DNA of 64,000 bases from Dolichospermum sp. DET69. GTDB taxonomy: Bacteria; Cyanobacteriota; Cyanobacteriia; Cyanobacteriales; Nostocaceae. The notes below the pieces were generated by a model. The model saw only the letters and a program-made list of their open reading frames with translations, was not told the origin of the DNA and made no database searches. Each line of letters opens with the position of its first letter. The first letter of the stretch is position 1. This document shows, one piece after another, positions 1 to 9,232 of the stretch. A program made the position numbers and the translations under genes. The stretch covers positions 2,707,501 to 2,771,500 of the forward strand of contig CP070233.1 of the NCBI GenBank assembly GCA_017355425.1. Direction: 5' to 3'.

Positions 1-72
1 CTCAAAATACTGCAATGTGATCTAGATTAGTGCTTTTTGCTGCTTGATAGGGAGGACAACTATTATGTCAGC

Positions 73-146
73 AAAAATCCTGTAAATCCTCAAATCCTGG
101 ACATCCTGATTCTGACAAATTAAATATCCGGTTCAACATCAAGCAC
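73..146. repeat. 74-bp direct repeat, left copy
   Basis: This stretch recurs almost unchanged at 894-967 (one visible difference near the end, AACATC against AACACC). The two copies bracket the broken HNH gene and its small partner. It contains the phrase TCCTGGACATCCTGATTC, whose reverse complement (with small changes) also occurs near 53178, so it belongs to a dispersed intergenic repeat family. The paired arrangement suggests a cassette bounded by repeats, although no transposase is present. Confidence 0.85.
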
Positions 147-170
147 TCTCAAACAAAAATCTGATAAATT

Positions 171-617
171 TTATTCTTGACGAGGATCTGATTGTGGTGG
201 ATGCCAACCCGCTTCTACCCAAAAGTTACGAGCAACTTGAATAGAAGGCTCATCACGTCGTTCATCATTGAAGTCAAGGTGACTAATAGTAGCTCTACCT
301 GTAATAGTTATACCTACAATTTTTATACCATCTTTTGTCCATATAAAATGTTCAGACCATTCTTGTTGACGGGGATGAAATAAAAAAACCTGTTCTTGGG
401 TTTTGGGATCAATACCCACTATAAAATTATAATGACGCTCATTACAGCGATGACAAGCTAAAGCCAAATTATCCAGTTCATCTGAACCTCACAAAGACTG
501 CGGCATAATATGGTCAATGGTAAAACGGTCTGGACTCAGGTATTCTGGAGAGTCGCAGTATTCACAGAGTAATTTAGCTCGTTTTCTTACAAATTTTCTA
601 ATTTGTTCGGACACCAT
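171..617 (-). pseudogene. HNH endonuclease broken by a nonsense codon
   Basis: Read from an ATG at 617, the frame encodes an HNH nuclease of the small cyanobacterial type. It has a Cys-x2-Cys pair (LCEYCDS), the core FTIDHIMPQSL, a second pair (CHRCNE) and a C-terminal tail ending in FWVEAGWHPPQSDPRQE. Codon 43 is TGA (489-491) exactly where the family has a glycine (SLGGSDELDN), so a single G-to-T change of GGA would produce it. The rest stays open in the same frame to a normal stop at 171. A truncated reading beginning at 467 would lack the histidine centre and is unlikely to be active. The start overlaps the end of the upstream gene (587-856) by about 30 bases, as in a coupled pair. I infer a recent loss of function; a sequencing error or readthrough remains possible. 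Confidence 0.85.
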
Positions 618-856
618 TTACTTTTTGCTGCTAATTGAGCGTTAATTAAGGTAAATATCCGCTGTAACTCCGAAATACCTGTATATTCAGCTTCTTCTTC
701 CAGAGTGAGCGTATCAGCTTTTTTCTTATCTAAAAGTTCTTCAAAACGGGACTGTAACTCATCGGTAAATCTAAATAGATAAATATTACCAAATTCACTC
801 ATCTTCATCCCAGCAGATATTAAAGATGAAGGTTGAACCATTAATTGAGTAGTCAT
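587..856 (-). CDS. Small hypothetical protein paired with HNH nuclease
   Basis: This 89-aa protein is mostly helical and charged (FTDELQSRFEELLDKKKAD, TLTLEEEAEYTGISELQRIF). It has no recognisable catalytic motif, signal peptide or membrane segment. Its end overlaps the HNH gene start at 617, so the two were probably translated together. In many cyanobacteria a protein of this size precedes a small HNH nuclease; I infer it is an accessory or regulatory partner, but this is not shown by the sequence. The frame is intact although its partner is broken. Function unknown. Confidence 0.6.
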   Translation of the reverse strand: MTTQLMVQPSSLISAGMKMSEFGNIYLFRFTDELQSRFEELLDKKKADTLTLEEEAEYTGISELQRIFTLINAQLAAKSKWCPNKLENL

Positions 857-893
857 TGTGTTTTCACAGTGTCTTTATTTCCATTGTGCCAGA

Positions 894-967
894 AAAAATC
901 CTGTAAATCCTCAAATCCTGGACATCCTGATTCTGACAAATTAAATATCCGGTTCAACACCAAGCAC
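894..967. repeat. 74-bp direct repeat, right copy
   Basis: This is the right-hand copy of the repeat at 73-146, in the same orientation. It begins within the upstream region of the small gene at 587-856. Together the repeats delimit a segment of about 895 bp. Recombination between them would remove the HNH cassette cleanly. Confidence 0.85.
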
Positions 968-1011
968 CCTTAACTAGCGCAGAGAGAGGAATATGAGTAC
1001 AATAGCATCAC

Positions 1012-1197
1012 TCAAAAAACCTGCGGGTAACTCTCCTGTACCGACTTCTCATAAAAATGCCAGCATAAGATACTGTTTTTAACTTGATGTTGCTTAATCT
1101 TAATAAATCCCAGCATTGTACGCCAAGTATGACCCTTGCGGAAACCCCCATAATGCAGTATTTCTGCTTGGGAAATTATTATAAACTTCAATATCTC
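1012..1197 (-). pseudogene. Possible gene remnant in intergenic DNA
   Basis: The 968-1377 gap holds no intact gene. On the minus strand one frame stays open from 1197 to a TGA at 1012 and reads like protein (GGFRKGHTWRTMLGFIKIKQ, then ILCWHFYEKSVQE). It has no convincing start codon and I do not recognise the family. It may be the decayed 3' end of a lost gene. The alternative is chance: 61 open codons in AT-rich DNA is only moderately unusual. The remainder of the gap (about 1200-1377) is AT-rich upstream DNA of the next gene; an AAGGA sequence lies roughly 14 bases before its ATG. Confidence 0.25.
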
Positions 1198-1377
1198 TCA
1201 AGACAGGAAACACGGTAATCAAAATTGATTAAAGTTGATAACTATTAATTTTTATGTTCTTAGTCTTGACAAATCAGGTATAGTTGACTTACCTCTAAGA
1301 ATGATTCCATTTGTTTAAACTATACGACTTGAACAGGTGAAGCAGTAAAAAACTGGTGTTAAGGAAAAAAACAAATT

Positions 1378-4300
1378 ATGTCTTCACAAAACAATGGTGG
1401 TGCTAAAATTGAAGCACGTTCACCAAAGCCTTGTATTGATTTAGCAACCCTTGTAGAATTACTAGCTAAAGCTATTCCTCCCAAAAATAATAGTACAACT
1501 CCTAATAAATTGCATCCTGATGATAGAGAAGCATTTATTTTTGATGATAAAAATAAACGTCTTAGAATATGTACCTCAGCAATTATTCGGAGATTATTTG
1601 GAAATAAAGATTTCAAAGCAGCTTTTAATCCCAGTGAAGGTGGGGGTTTTATTCAAGATTTCCCAACTTCTCGTTATGGTTCTAGGATGCGAATTGGTGG
1701 TACTTTAAAAGAAGATAATGCAGATAGATTACCAAAAGCTTTAGATAAATTAATTTCCGCTATTGACGCAGCATTACCTCCAGAAACTCAATTATCAGCT
1801 TTGTTGTTAGATGAAACTCTACAAAAACTTCAACAACTAGCCAAACAAACAGGCACTTATTTTCAGAATAAAGCTCATAGTGCGACTCTTGTACCTATAG
1901 CATTTCCTAATCAAGAGAAAAATCCTGAAAATAAACCCGTTGCTAAAGTAATTTCTGCATTAGAAAAAATAGATGCTAATGATTACTTTTTGCGAATGTC
2001 AAATGCAGTTAAAGAATATTTAGAAAAGCGAGCAGAAGATGATGATGATATTGAAATAGCTCTTGATAGTCTCAAAGCAGCAAAAAATGGCTTAGAAAGT
2101 CAGTTAAATCGGTTTTTGACCTTTTTAGATGACGAAGCATTAGCGCGAGTAAGATTGTTAATAACTTTGCGGATAATGGAAGCAATTTCACAATACAGTT
2201 CCGCTAAATATACAGTATTAACAGAATATGTTCATCGAGTCAATACTTTATTTAATACTGCAAAAGAAGATATTTTTGAAGTTGATTTATCTACTCATTT
2301 TGGTAGTGGTGGTGAATTTAAACTATCGGAATATTTGAATACAGCAGGTTTCTATTTTTGTCTTCCAGTTTGGCCAGAATGTCAAGCACAACTATTTGAA
2401 GATAAAATTTATGATGAAGAAAAAACTAGCTTTGGTGTTATGCGCGAAGTTAGTTATCATTTTCGGATAAATGGAGAAAATCCTATAGCAGGGAAACCTG
2501 CTTTTGATGCACGACTTGGTAAAATTGTTGAAGAATTAATTCCAGAAGATGAAGACTTATTTATTAACGAAAATGTAGTTAGTCGTAGGTTAGCTGAATT
2601 GATATTTTTAGCAATTGTTGTTCCTGATGAAAATTCAGAACATTTAAGTTCAGAAGATTTATCAAATTCAGTAGAAAAAATTTTGCAAAGATTAAAAACA
2701 GATGGTAAGAAAGCTATTAAAGAAATTATAGATGATTTGCAGAAACGTACTAAAGTAATGCAAAAGATAGCCTCATCTTTAATTACTGTTATTAGTACCA
2801 AAGGTGAAAAAATAATTTCTCAAGTGCAGCGTGAATCTTCCCAACAATTTATCTGTGTGAAACGTGGTATTATAGAATGGTCAAGATTAACTGGAGGAGG
2901 ATCTGGCAATTTGCTTGTTGGTTCAGAAAATCCTGGACGAGAAACAATGGAATGGTTCAAAAATATTGAGATTTGTGATACTCCAGAAACACCAGGACTT
3001 TTATTTTCTGTTCAGGTAAATATTCAACTTTCTGAACATAATTTAATTCCTAAAGGTGATCAATATTCAATTCAAGCACAAAGGATATTACCAAAACATA
3101 TTTTACAGATTTTTTGGATGCCATCTTTTTTTATAAAAGATAAAAATAATCAATGGGATTATCAATATTCTCTAAATACTCCTCAATTAAAAGAACAAAC
3201 CCAAAAATGGATATTACCAGCATCAATTTTTGTAGAGTATGAAGTTAAAACTCTAACTCGACAAGAGAATAATAAAGGAAGTGAAGAAAGTAAACAATAT
3301 CATGCGGCTGCGGTTGCAGCTTTTGAAGTATTAGTTTATTGTTGTTTATGGCGGATTATTAACAGATTGAAACAAGAAGTTAGTGATGATTTTACAACTT
3401 TAATGTTGCGATTACAAGAACAGGGAAGAGAAAGTGATGATAAAAGTGGAGATGCTTATGTTTATGCAGCCGCGCAAACTTTAGAAGCGATATTAGCGGA
3501 AGATACTAATATTAGAATGCAAGGAATTGTGCTAAAAAACTTAGCTAAAGCATCATATATTAAACAAGGAGTTTTTAATGCTTTATTGAGTGCATTTCCT
3601 TTAGTTACAAGTACACCAAAACCGCCAGAAATTCCTAAAATTGGTTTGATTTCTTACTCAACTCGTCCCTGTGATGAATCTGGTTTATTGAATGCAGATG
3701 AAAAAAGTTATCTTTTTCTCACACAAAGCTATATTGCTACTGCTGTAAATCAACCATTTTCAGGTTATGAAATTAAAGCAGATAGGAAACAATCTGATAT
3801 TGTTGATACTCTCGAAAATTTGCGAAAACAAAGATTAGTTCAAGAAGAAATCCGTTATTTAGAAAAACAAGGATGTCAACATATCATTTTACTTTCTCAT
3901 GCTTATGGTGGTAGAAGATTTAACCGCGTTGCTGATTATAATTCTTCTTTAACACCAAAAGAATTTTTGGAAGATATTTCTGAAACTTTTCCAAATTCAA
4001 CTATTTATACTTTACTCCGTGATGTTTTTCCTGGTACAAGATTGCGTAAACGTGATACAAATGAAGCTGCATTTGAAATTTCCCAAGCAGGAGATTATAC
4101 TAATTTTTTACATTCTGTGGAAAAAATATTTACTCGTGAATTGATTCCAGTTTATACTTTCGCTACATTGTCTGCAATTCAAGAAGATAAACGGCCACAA
4201 TCAGGTTTTTGTGTTTATTTCCTAGTCTCAGATAAGCGTGTGAGTGATTTGAATTGGACTGAACGCGCACGTCAAAATTTAGTTGTTCCTGAACCAAATA

Positions 4301-4545
4301 CATCTAATATTCATCCTTGTTTAATTTCAGTATTGCGTGGGTTGCATTTTATTGAAGCTGAACGTGGAGTTAATAAATCTGGACAACTTCTCCCTGTTTT
4401 AGATCCCTTTTCTTGGATATCTCCTGATACTGTAGAAGCTGCGGGAGATGTGCGAATTTTGCATACTCGTCGTGGTGGTAAAGTATATTTGAGTTATCCG
4501 GCTTTGCTTACTCACGTTTCACAAGTTTTACATCGAAGGAAATAA
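1378..4545 (+). CDS. Large protein of unknown function, first gene of a helicase-linked pair
   Basis: This 1055-aa protein matches no family I can name. There is no signal peptide or membrane segment, so it is probably cytosolic. The N-terminal 450 residues are largely helical and acidic. The middle (about 470-720) is mixed alpha/beta. The C-terminal 300 residues alternate predicted strands and helices: a strand set starting near residue 752 (IPKIGLISYSTRPCDES), a long helix, then a strand CQHIILLSHAYGGRR at 833-847, and a later IHPCLISVLRGLHFIEAERG. This order resembles an RNase H/PIWI-like or Rossmann-like fold, but I see no canonical catalytic DEDX set, so this is inference only. It lies 74 bp upstream of the helicase-like gene on the same strand, with only a palindromic repeat between, so the two are likely co-transcribed. 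It lacks HIP1 octamers and is AT-rich. A defence function is plausible but unproven. Confidence 0.6.
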   Translation: MSSQNNGGAKIEARSPKPCIDLATLVELLAKAIPPKNNSTTPNKLHPDDREAFIFDDKNKRLRICTSAIIRRLFGNKDFKAAFNPSEGGGFIQDFPTSRYGSRMRIGGTLKEDNADRLPKALDKLISAIDAALPPETQLSALLLDETLQKLQQLAKQTGTYFQNKAHSATLVPIAFPNQEKNPENKPVAKVISALEKIDANDYFLRMSNAVKEYLEKRAEDDDDIEIALDSLKAAKNGLESQLNRFLTFLDDEALARVRLLITLRIMEAISQYSSAKYTVLTEYVHRVNTLFNTAKEDIFEVDLSTHFGSGGEFKLSEYLNTAGFYFCLPVWPECQAQLFEDKIYDEEKTSFGVMREVSYHFRINGENPIAGKPAFDARLGKIVEELIPEDEDLFINENVVSRRLAELIFLAIVVPDENSEHLSSEDLSNSVEKILQRLKTDGKKAIKEIIDDLQKRTKVMQKIASSLITVISTKGEKIISQVQRESSQQFICVKRGIIEWSRLTGGGSGNLLVGSENPGRETMEWFKNIEICDTPETPGLLFSVQVNIQLSEHNLIPKGDQYSIQAQRILPKHILQIFWMPSFFIKDKNNQWDYQYSLNTPQLKEQTQKWILPASIFVEYEVKTLTRQENNKGSEESKQYHAAAVAAFEVLVYCCLWRIINRLKQEVSDDFTTLMLRLQEQGRESDDKSGDAYVYAAAQTLEAILAEDTNIRMQGIVLKNLAKASYIKQGVFNALLSAFPLVTSTPKPPEIPKIGLISYSTRPCDESGLLNADEKSYLFLTQSYIATAVNQPFSGYEIKADRKQSDIVDTLENLRKQRLVQEEIRYLEKQGCQHIILLSHAYGGRRFNRVADYNSSLTPKEFLEDISETFPNSTIYTLLRDVFPGTRLRKRDTNEAAFEISQAGDYTNFLHSVEKIFTRELIPVYTFATLSAIQEDKRPQSGFCVYFLVSDKRVSDLNWTERARQNLVVPEPNTSNIHPCLISVLRGLHFIEAERGVNKSGQLLPVLDPFSWISPDTVEAAGDVRILHTRRGGKVYLSYPALLTHVSQVLHRRK

Positions 4546-4565
4546 TACCAATACCAGAATACCAG

Positions 4566-4594
4566 ATCCCCGACTTCTTGAAGAAGTCGGGGAT
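4566..4594. repeat. 29-bp perfect palindrome (ATCCCCGACTTCTT family)
   Basis: The arm ATCCCCGACTTCTT is followed by one central base and its exact reverse complement, a 14-bp stem. The same palindrome occurs at 28437 (one-base variant), 28741, 29047 and 29353, a degraded copy lies at 8451, and half a copy lies at 58796. It sits between the two genes of the unknown module and could act as an RNA hairpin that attenuates or stabilises the message. It is a dispersed small palindromic repeat of the kind common in Nostocales. Confidence 0.9.
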
Positions 4595-4619
4595 ATAAAT
4601 CTCTTAGGAAATTAATTAA

Positions 4620-7600
4620 ATGCAAATATCATTTTTAGATCAAGCTTCTTTATGGGGACAGGTATTTGAAATTGCTGTAAAACGTGGTGTTTTACGAAAA
4701 TTAGTCCATGCAAAATTACTTTTAGAAAATCATCCAGTTGTTGAAGAATGGCAAAAATATAAAAATGCTGATATTAAAAACAATTTAATAAAAAGCCTGA
4801 AATTAACAGATCAAAATTCCCAAGAATGGGTAGAAAGTATGCTCAGTCATCTGTTAGTTTTAGGTTATGGTTTAGGGTGGACAACTACAAGGGAATGTCT
4901 GAAAAAAACTCCAGTTGCTAAACTGAAATTAGAAGCTATTTGGTGTCCATTATTATTTCCTGGACAGGAACAAAAACCTGATGTAGAACCAGAAGTAACT
5001 GCTAGGGAATTTAAACAAGCTTTTAATTTATCAGGAAATCCAGATTCAGGATTAGTTAAACAAGGAAAACCAGCAAGAGCCGATTTTTTGTTATGGTTAT
5101 CTCCAAATCAAAATTCAACTTCCAAAAAATGTAGTGATTTTATTTTCTGTTTTGAATTTTCTTATAATGCTCCTAGAAAATTAGCAGATTTTAGAAATGA
5201 AACTGCTCATAGAGAAGAAGTAAGTCGTTATGCTCGTTATATTGATTCTAGGGGAGTTTTTTCTAGGGTTTGTGCTGAAGTAGAAGGTGAGGAATTTTCT
5301 ATTTCTTCAGATATAAAAAATCACTTATTACCTTTTAGTGGCTCTGATAAAACTTTGTACAAACTTTGTCAAGCATCCTCTTATACTGAAAATTTAGTTA
5401 AATTATTAAAAAGTCAGGAAAAATTAGAAAGCGGTTGTATTGCTCGCGCAATAGCCATAACATCAAATGGATGTGAAAGTATCGCGGCTAATTTTTCTAA
5501 TCCGTTGGATACTAGAGTTAAATTAATGACATCTTTAGGTGAAGTATATCATAAGTTTCCGAAATCAGATAATGACCCACCTGATAAATTTGCAAAAGAA
5601 ACTCTATCTGCATTTAAAACATTAATAAAATCACTTCCCGCTGATTTCAGAAAACAAGCAAAGCAACTTATTCCAGAACCTGATTTAGCCGCAGATATTA
5701 ACTATAGATTTGAGGAAAATATAGAGGAATTTTATAATCCTACTCAGGAAATATTACGGGAAGATGCAATTTTAGCAGTTGAAGAAACAGAAGCATTACA
5801 TAAATTCTTCTCTGGTAGTCCTCAAAGTCATTTCACTAAAGAACTTTTATCAGCAGAAAAAATACCTTTAAGAGAAATTCATCAAGCAGCAGTCACCGCA
5901 GGTTTAAATTCTGCTCAAATCGGAAAAATTAATGTCATTGCTTTAGAAGGAAATCCAGGAATTGGTAAAACGACTGCGGTGATCAAATTTCTAGAAAAAC
6001 AGTCTCAAGGTTTTATGTTTTTATATATTAGTCCGCGAGTTGTCATTAATAGAGATGTGACTGATAAATTATCTAAAAAAGGTGGTATTTTAACTCTAAC
6101 AACAAATTCAAATTTGATTAATTTAGCTTCTAAATGGTTTAAACAACAAGGTATACAAAGTTATATTGATAGTGCTGTGGTTGTTGATGGTGTTGAAAGT
6201 CTCAATTATCCTGATGGGACTACAAAATTCATTACACCTGCACAAGAAAATGAAATTATTGATAATACTATTTCCGCTAGTAAAACTAAAAATTCCCTCA
6301 ATGAACGTGATGATAAATTAGAATCAATTCGTCGTCCAGGAGTGTTAAAAACCCTCGCAACTTCTGCTAAAAAATTACTAGAAGTTAACCCCAAAATCAA
6401 TCAATTAGTAATGACTGCTGCTACTCAAGGTTATCGTTCTCTTGATGACAAAACCACAATTGATGCTTTAGGAAAGTTATTTAAAAATAAAGCTAATACT
6501 AAACCAGGACAAAAAGAACGTTCAGAGTTTGCAAAGCGTATTCCTACTATTATTGCAATGGTTGATGAAGTAACTGGTGATGGTGCAGGAGCATTATTTG
6601 TCCATAAATTAGGAGAATGGTTACATCAACAATTTATTGAACCTTTTGAGGGGATAAAATCACCTTTTAAAGTTGTTTTAATTTTGGCTGATGCTTCTTT
6701 AAGTAATGAAGTAGTTTTAAATAATTATTTAAGTCATAAAAAAGCCCCTGATAAAGTTTTGTTAAGTAAAAGTAGGGGTAATGAACCATTTAGAATAACA
6801 GGAACTGATGTAAAAGTTGGACTAGGAAAATATCCAACTTTGCATATTATGACTAATAGTTATCCAGCTTCTCAACTTACTGTTGAATATAGTATCCAAT
6901 TGGCAAAAGTTAATCCTGGATTAACAAAAGATGGTAAAAAACAAACTATTCGTCAAGCAATTCGAGAACAATTAGAGCAAAAAAATTTAAATAATGCTTA
7001 TAGAGAAATTGAACGGGGTTTAAAACAAGGATCTGAACAATTGATTTTCTTTGCTCAGGATAAAGCGTTTTTGAGACAATTACGAGAAAAGTTAATTTCA
7101 GGAAAAGATGCTCTTTGTCAACAGCAGGAAGTAGCAGTTTTAGATCAAAGTGTACTTGCTAATAAACGATTAGAATTAGTTCAAGAAAAGACTAGAGATA
7201 AAAAGCGAGTTTTCTTGATGACTTCTTCAGGTTCAAGAGGTGTTTCTTTTCCAAAAACTGATTATATAATTGCCACAATTCCCCGATTTAATATTGAATC
7301 TGCTTTAATGGAAGTTGCACAACTTATTTATCGTGGGAGAGGAATGTACACAGATTCAGAAACGGGTTTACAAGTTTCTGGAGATAATCAAGCTAGAACA
7401 TTAGTAATGTTGATTAATGATTATATTATTGAAGATGAAGATAGTGATTTTCCTAAACGTTGGTTACGTCAATCAAGTGATTTATTGACTTTATTAATGA
7501 TGTTACGTTCGACCATTCATACACGCATTAAAGGTGATGCAGGACTCAAAAGACAACGGATTGCATTTGTTCCAGTTGGTTCTATTGGAGATGAAGAATT

Positions 7601-8441
7601 ATTAAATTTAATGTCTGATGATGTGCAAAGTTTTTTACAGGAAGCACGAGTTTTTATCTTTGATAGTCACTCTGATGAGTCTAAAAGAACTGTGAAAAAA
7701 ACACAACAGCTAATAGAGGAAATATTTGCTGATTTTAAATTAACTGGTAAAGCAGCAGATAGAAATACTAAATCTTATACTGATTATCGCACTTTAGACA
7801 CATTCATACAAGTGGTTTCCAGAATTTCTAGTCAATTATTACCATCTTTAGAAAATGCAGATTTAATAATTCCTGAAAATTTAACTTGTCTTGGTGCTTT
7901 TTGGATAGAAGATTGGGGACAAAGAAAAACAGAAGAAGCATTCATTTTTGAAGCATGGCGTAAAAATATTGGACAAAAAATTGAAAATCTTGGAAAGTTA
8001 CTTTATGTAATTTATAAAGATGATCAAAATAAGTTTCCTCCTAAACTTAGACATCCAGCGGGGGAACTATATACAATTTTAAAGAAAGAACAGGAAGATT
8101 TAACTCAAGAATATTCAACTTTACAAAATCTAAAAACAGAGAATATTTTAGTCAGTATTCCTTTAGATTATCCTCATTTTTGGCGTAAATTTGAAGATGA
8201 AAATAGTCCCAACCTAAGATTAGAAGAACCAGATTCATGGCAAAAATCTTTAGGAAGAAGTTTAACACCTCAAGGTTTAATAATGCCTGTAATTCCCCAA
8301 TATAATGATATTCCTTGGGTAGCTGTGGCTGGTAGAAGGGTTTTAAATCAATGGGAAACTATTTTTAGCGATCGCTATTTTATGGCATCAAGTGAATTAA
8401 ATTTACTCAATACCATCTTATTAGAAGATAATTTAGAATAA
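4620..8441 (+). CDS. SF2/P-loop helicase-like protein, second gene of the unknown pair
   Basis: This 1273-aa protein has a Walker A motif GNPGIGKTT at residues 444-452, a Walker B-like MVDEVTGDG around VDE 648-650, a motif V-like SSGSRGVSFP near 870-878, and a motif VI-like QLIYRGRG at 901-908. These point to an ATP-dependent nucleic-acid translocase or helicase. The N-terminal domain contains ADFLLWL (D155) and CFEFSYN (E179, S181). This spacing recalls a PD-(D/E)xK nuclease, but the expected lysine is serine, so any nuclease would be divergent or inactive. The last 350 residues are unassigned. The gene follows the 1055-aa gene by 74 bp with AGGAAA before the ATG. No methyltransferase lies nearby, which argues against a classical restriction-modification system. 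One HIP1 site occurs only near its 3' end. I am confident of the NTPase core, not of the biological role. Confidence 0.75.
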   Translation: MQISFLDQASLWGQVFEIAVKRGVLRKLVHAKLLLENHPVVEEWQKYKNADIKNNLIKSLKLTDQNSQEWVESMLSHLLVLGYGLGWTTTRECLKKTPVAKLKLEAIWCPLLFPGQEQKPDVEPEVTAREFKQAFNLSGNPDSGLVKQGKPARADFLLWLSPNQNSTSKKCSDFIFCFEFSYNAPRKLADFRNETAHREEVSRYARYIDSRGVFSRVCAEVEGEEFSISSDIKNHLLPFSGSDKTLYKLCQASSYTENLVKLLKSQEKLESGCIARAIAITSNGCESIAANFSNPLDTRVKLMTSLGEVYHKFPKSDNDPPDKFAKETLSAFKTLIKSLPADFRKQAKQLIPEPDLAADINYRFEENIEEFYNPTQEILREDAILAVEETEALHKFFSGSPQSHFTKELLSAEKIPLREIHQAAVTAGLNSAQIGKINVIALEGNPGIGKTTAVIKFLEKQSQGFMFLYISPRVVINRDVTDKLSKKGGILTLTTNSNLINLASKWFKQQGIQSYIDSAVVVDGVESLNYPDGTTKFITPAQENEIIDNTISASKTKNSLNERDDKLESIRRPGVLKTLATSAKKLLEVNPKINQLVMTAATQGYRSLDDKTTIDALGKLFKNKANTKPGQKERSEFAKRIPTIIAMVDEVTGDGAGALFVHKLGEWLHQQFIEPFEGIKSPFKVVLILADASLSNEVVLNNYLSHKKAPDKVLLSKSRGNEPFRITGTDVKVGLGKYPTLHIMTNSYPASQLTVEYSIQLAKVNPGLTKDGKKQTIRQAIREQLEQKNLNNAYREIERGLKQGSEQLIFFAQDKAFLRQLREKLISGKDALCQQQEVAVLDQSVLANKRLELVQEKTRDKKRVFLMTSSGSRGVSFPKTDYIIATIPRFNIESALMEVAQLIYRGRGMYTDSETGLQVSGDNQARTLVMLINDYIIEDEDSDFPKRWLRQSSDLLTLLMMLRSTIHTRIKGDAGLKRQRIAFVPVGSIGDEELLNLMSDDVQSFLQEARVFIFDSHSDESKRTVKKTQQLIEEIFADFKLTGKAADRNTKSYTDYRTLDTFIQVVSRISSQLLPSLENADLIIPENLTCLGAFWIEDWGQRKTEEAFIFEAWRKNIGQKIENLGKLLYVIYKDDQNKFPPKLRHPAGELYTILKKEQEDLTQEYSTLQNLKTENILVSIPLDYPHFWRKFEDENSPNLRLEEPDSWQKSLGRSLTPQGLIMPVIPQYNDIPWVAVAGRRVLNQWETIFSDRYFMASSELNLLNTILLEDNLE

Positions 8442-8450
8442 CACATACAG

Positions 8451-8479
8451 ATCCCCAACTTCTTCAAGAAGTCGAGAAT
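8451..8479. repeat. Degraded copy of the 29-bp palindrome
   Basis: This is a mutated relative of the palindrome at 4566-4594, beginning ATCCCCAACTTCTTC and ending in AAGAAGTCGAGAAT. It lies directly after the helicase-like gene, so copies of one palindrome follow both genes of the module. Confidence 0.75.
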
Positions 8480-8527
8480 CTAAATGAATGAAATGATATA
8501 CTAATAAAAAATACAAGGTGAAGTCTC

Positions 8528-9166
8528 ATGCTAACTATAGCACCTGCTAATACCCATCACGCTATACTTCCTAACATTTCTTGGCAGACTTTTGAAACCA
8601 TTTTAACAGAGATGGGGAATCATCGTACCACCCGTCTAGCTTACGATATGGGAATACTAGAAATTATGACTCCTTTAATGCCTCATGAACATAATAATCG
8701 TCTTTTAGAACATTTAGTTTTTGCTTTAGCACAGGAACTTAACCTCAATTTAAAAAGTACAGGTTCGGTCACTTGTAAACGTCAAGATTTAGCTAAAGGT
8801 GTAGAACCAGATTCTAGTTTTTACATCCAAAATGAACCGATAATGCGAAATAAACAAAATCTGGATTTGACACAAGATCCACCACCAGATTTAGTTATAG
8901 AAGTTGATTATACAAGTGCTTCTATTGATAAATTACCTATTTATTTAGCTTTAGGAGTTCCTGAAGTTTGGCGTTATGATTACCCGGTAATGCAGATTTA
9001 TCAAATGGGTGATGGCGTTTATATTCCCTGTGATGTTTCCCCTACCTTTGCAAATTTGCCCTTAACCACGGAAATTCCCCATTTTCTGGCTCAAAGTTTG
9101 GAAATTGGCGAAATTCCCATGATTGAAGCCTTTCGGGATTGGGTGAGACAAATAAAAGCCGATTAA
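8528..9166 (+). CDS. Uma2-family (DUF820) nuclease-like protein
   Basis: This 212-aa protein belongs to the Uma2 family, very abundant in cyanobacteria and built on a PD-(D/E)xK restriction-endonuclease-like fold. The core is visible: EPDSSFYIQN (acidic residue) followed by PPPDLVIEVDYTS, where the usual E-V-x-S/E-S pattern occurs, then a helix ending PEVWRYDYP. The N-terminal TRLAYDMGILEIMTP is also typical. AAGGTGA lies shortly before the ATG, supporting this start. No partner gene is evident. The biological role of Uma2 proteins is poorly known; a link to mobile elements or DNA processing is often proposed. Two more members occur in this window (40763-41338 and 46632-47504). Confidence 0.85.
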   Translation: MLTIAPANTHHAILPNISWQTFETILTEMGNHRTTRLAYDMGILEIMTPLMPHEHNNRLLEHLVFALAQELNLNLKSTGSVTCKRQDLAKGVEPDSSFYIQNEPIMRNKQNLDLTQDPPPDLVIEVDYTSASIDKLPIYLALGVPEVWRYDYPVMQIYQMGDGVYIPCDVSPTFANLPLTTEIPHFLAQSLEIGEIPMIEAFRDWVRQIKAD

Positions 9167-9232
9167 GTCTCTAAGTCCATTCCCAAACTACAATAAGGAT
9201 ATATATCTCAATATTTTGATTTAATTTGCTCT

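Noticed and set aside
1378-8441. Module as a classical restriction-modification system
   Set aside because: No methyltransferase motif in either protein or in flanking genes; only a degraded nuclease-like pair is visible.
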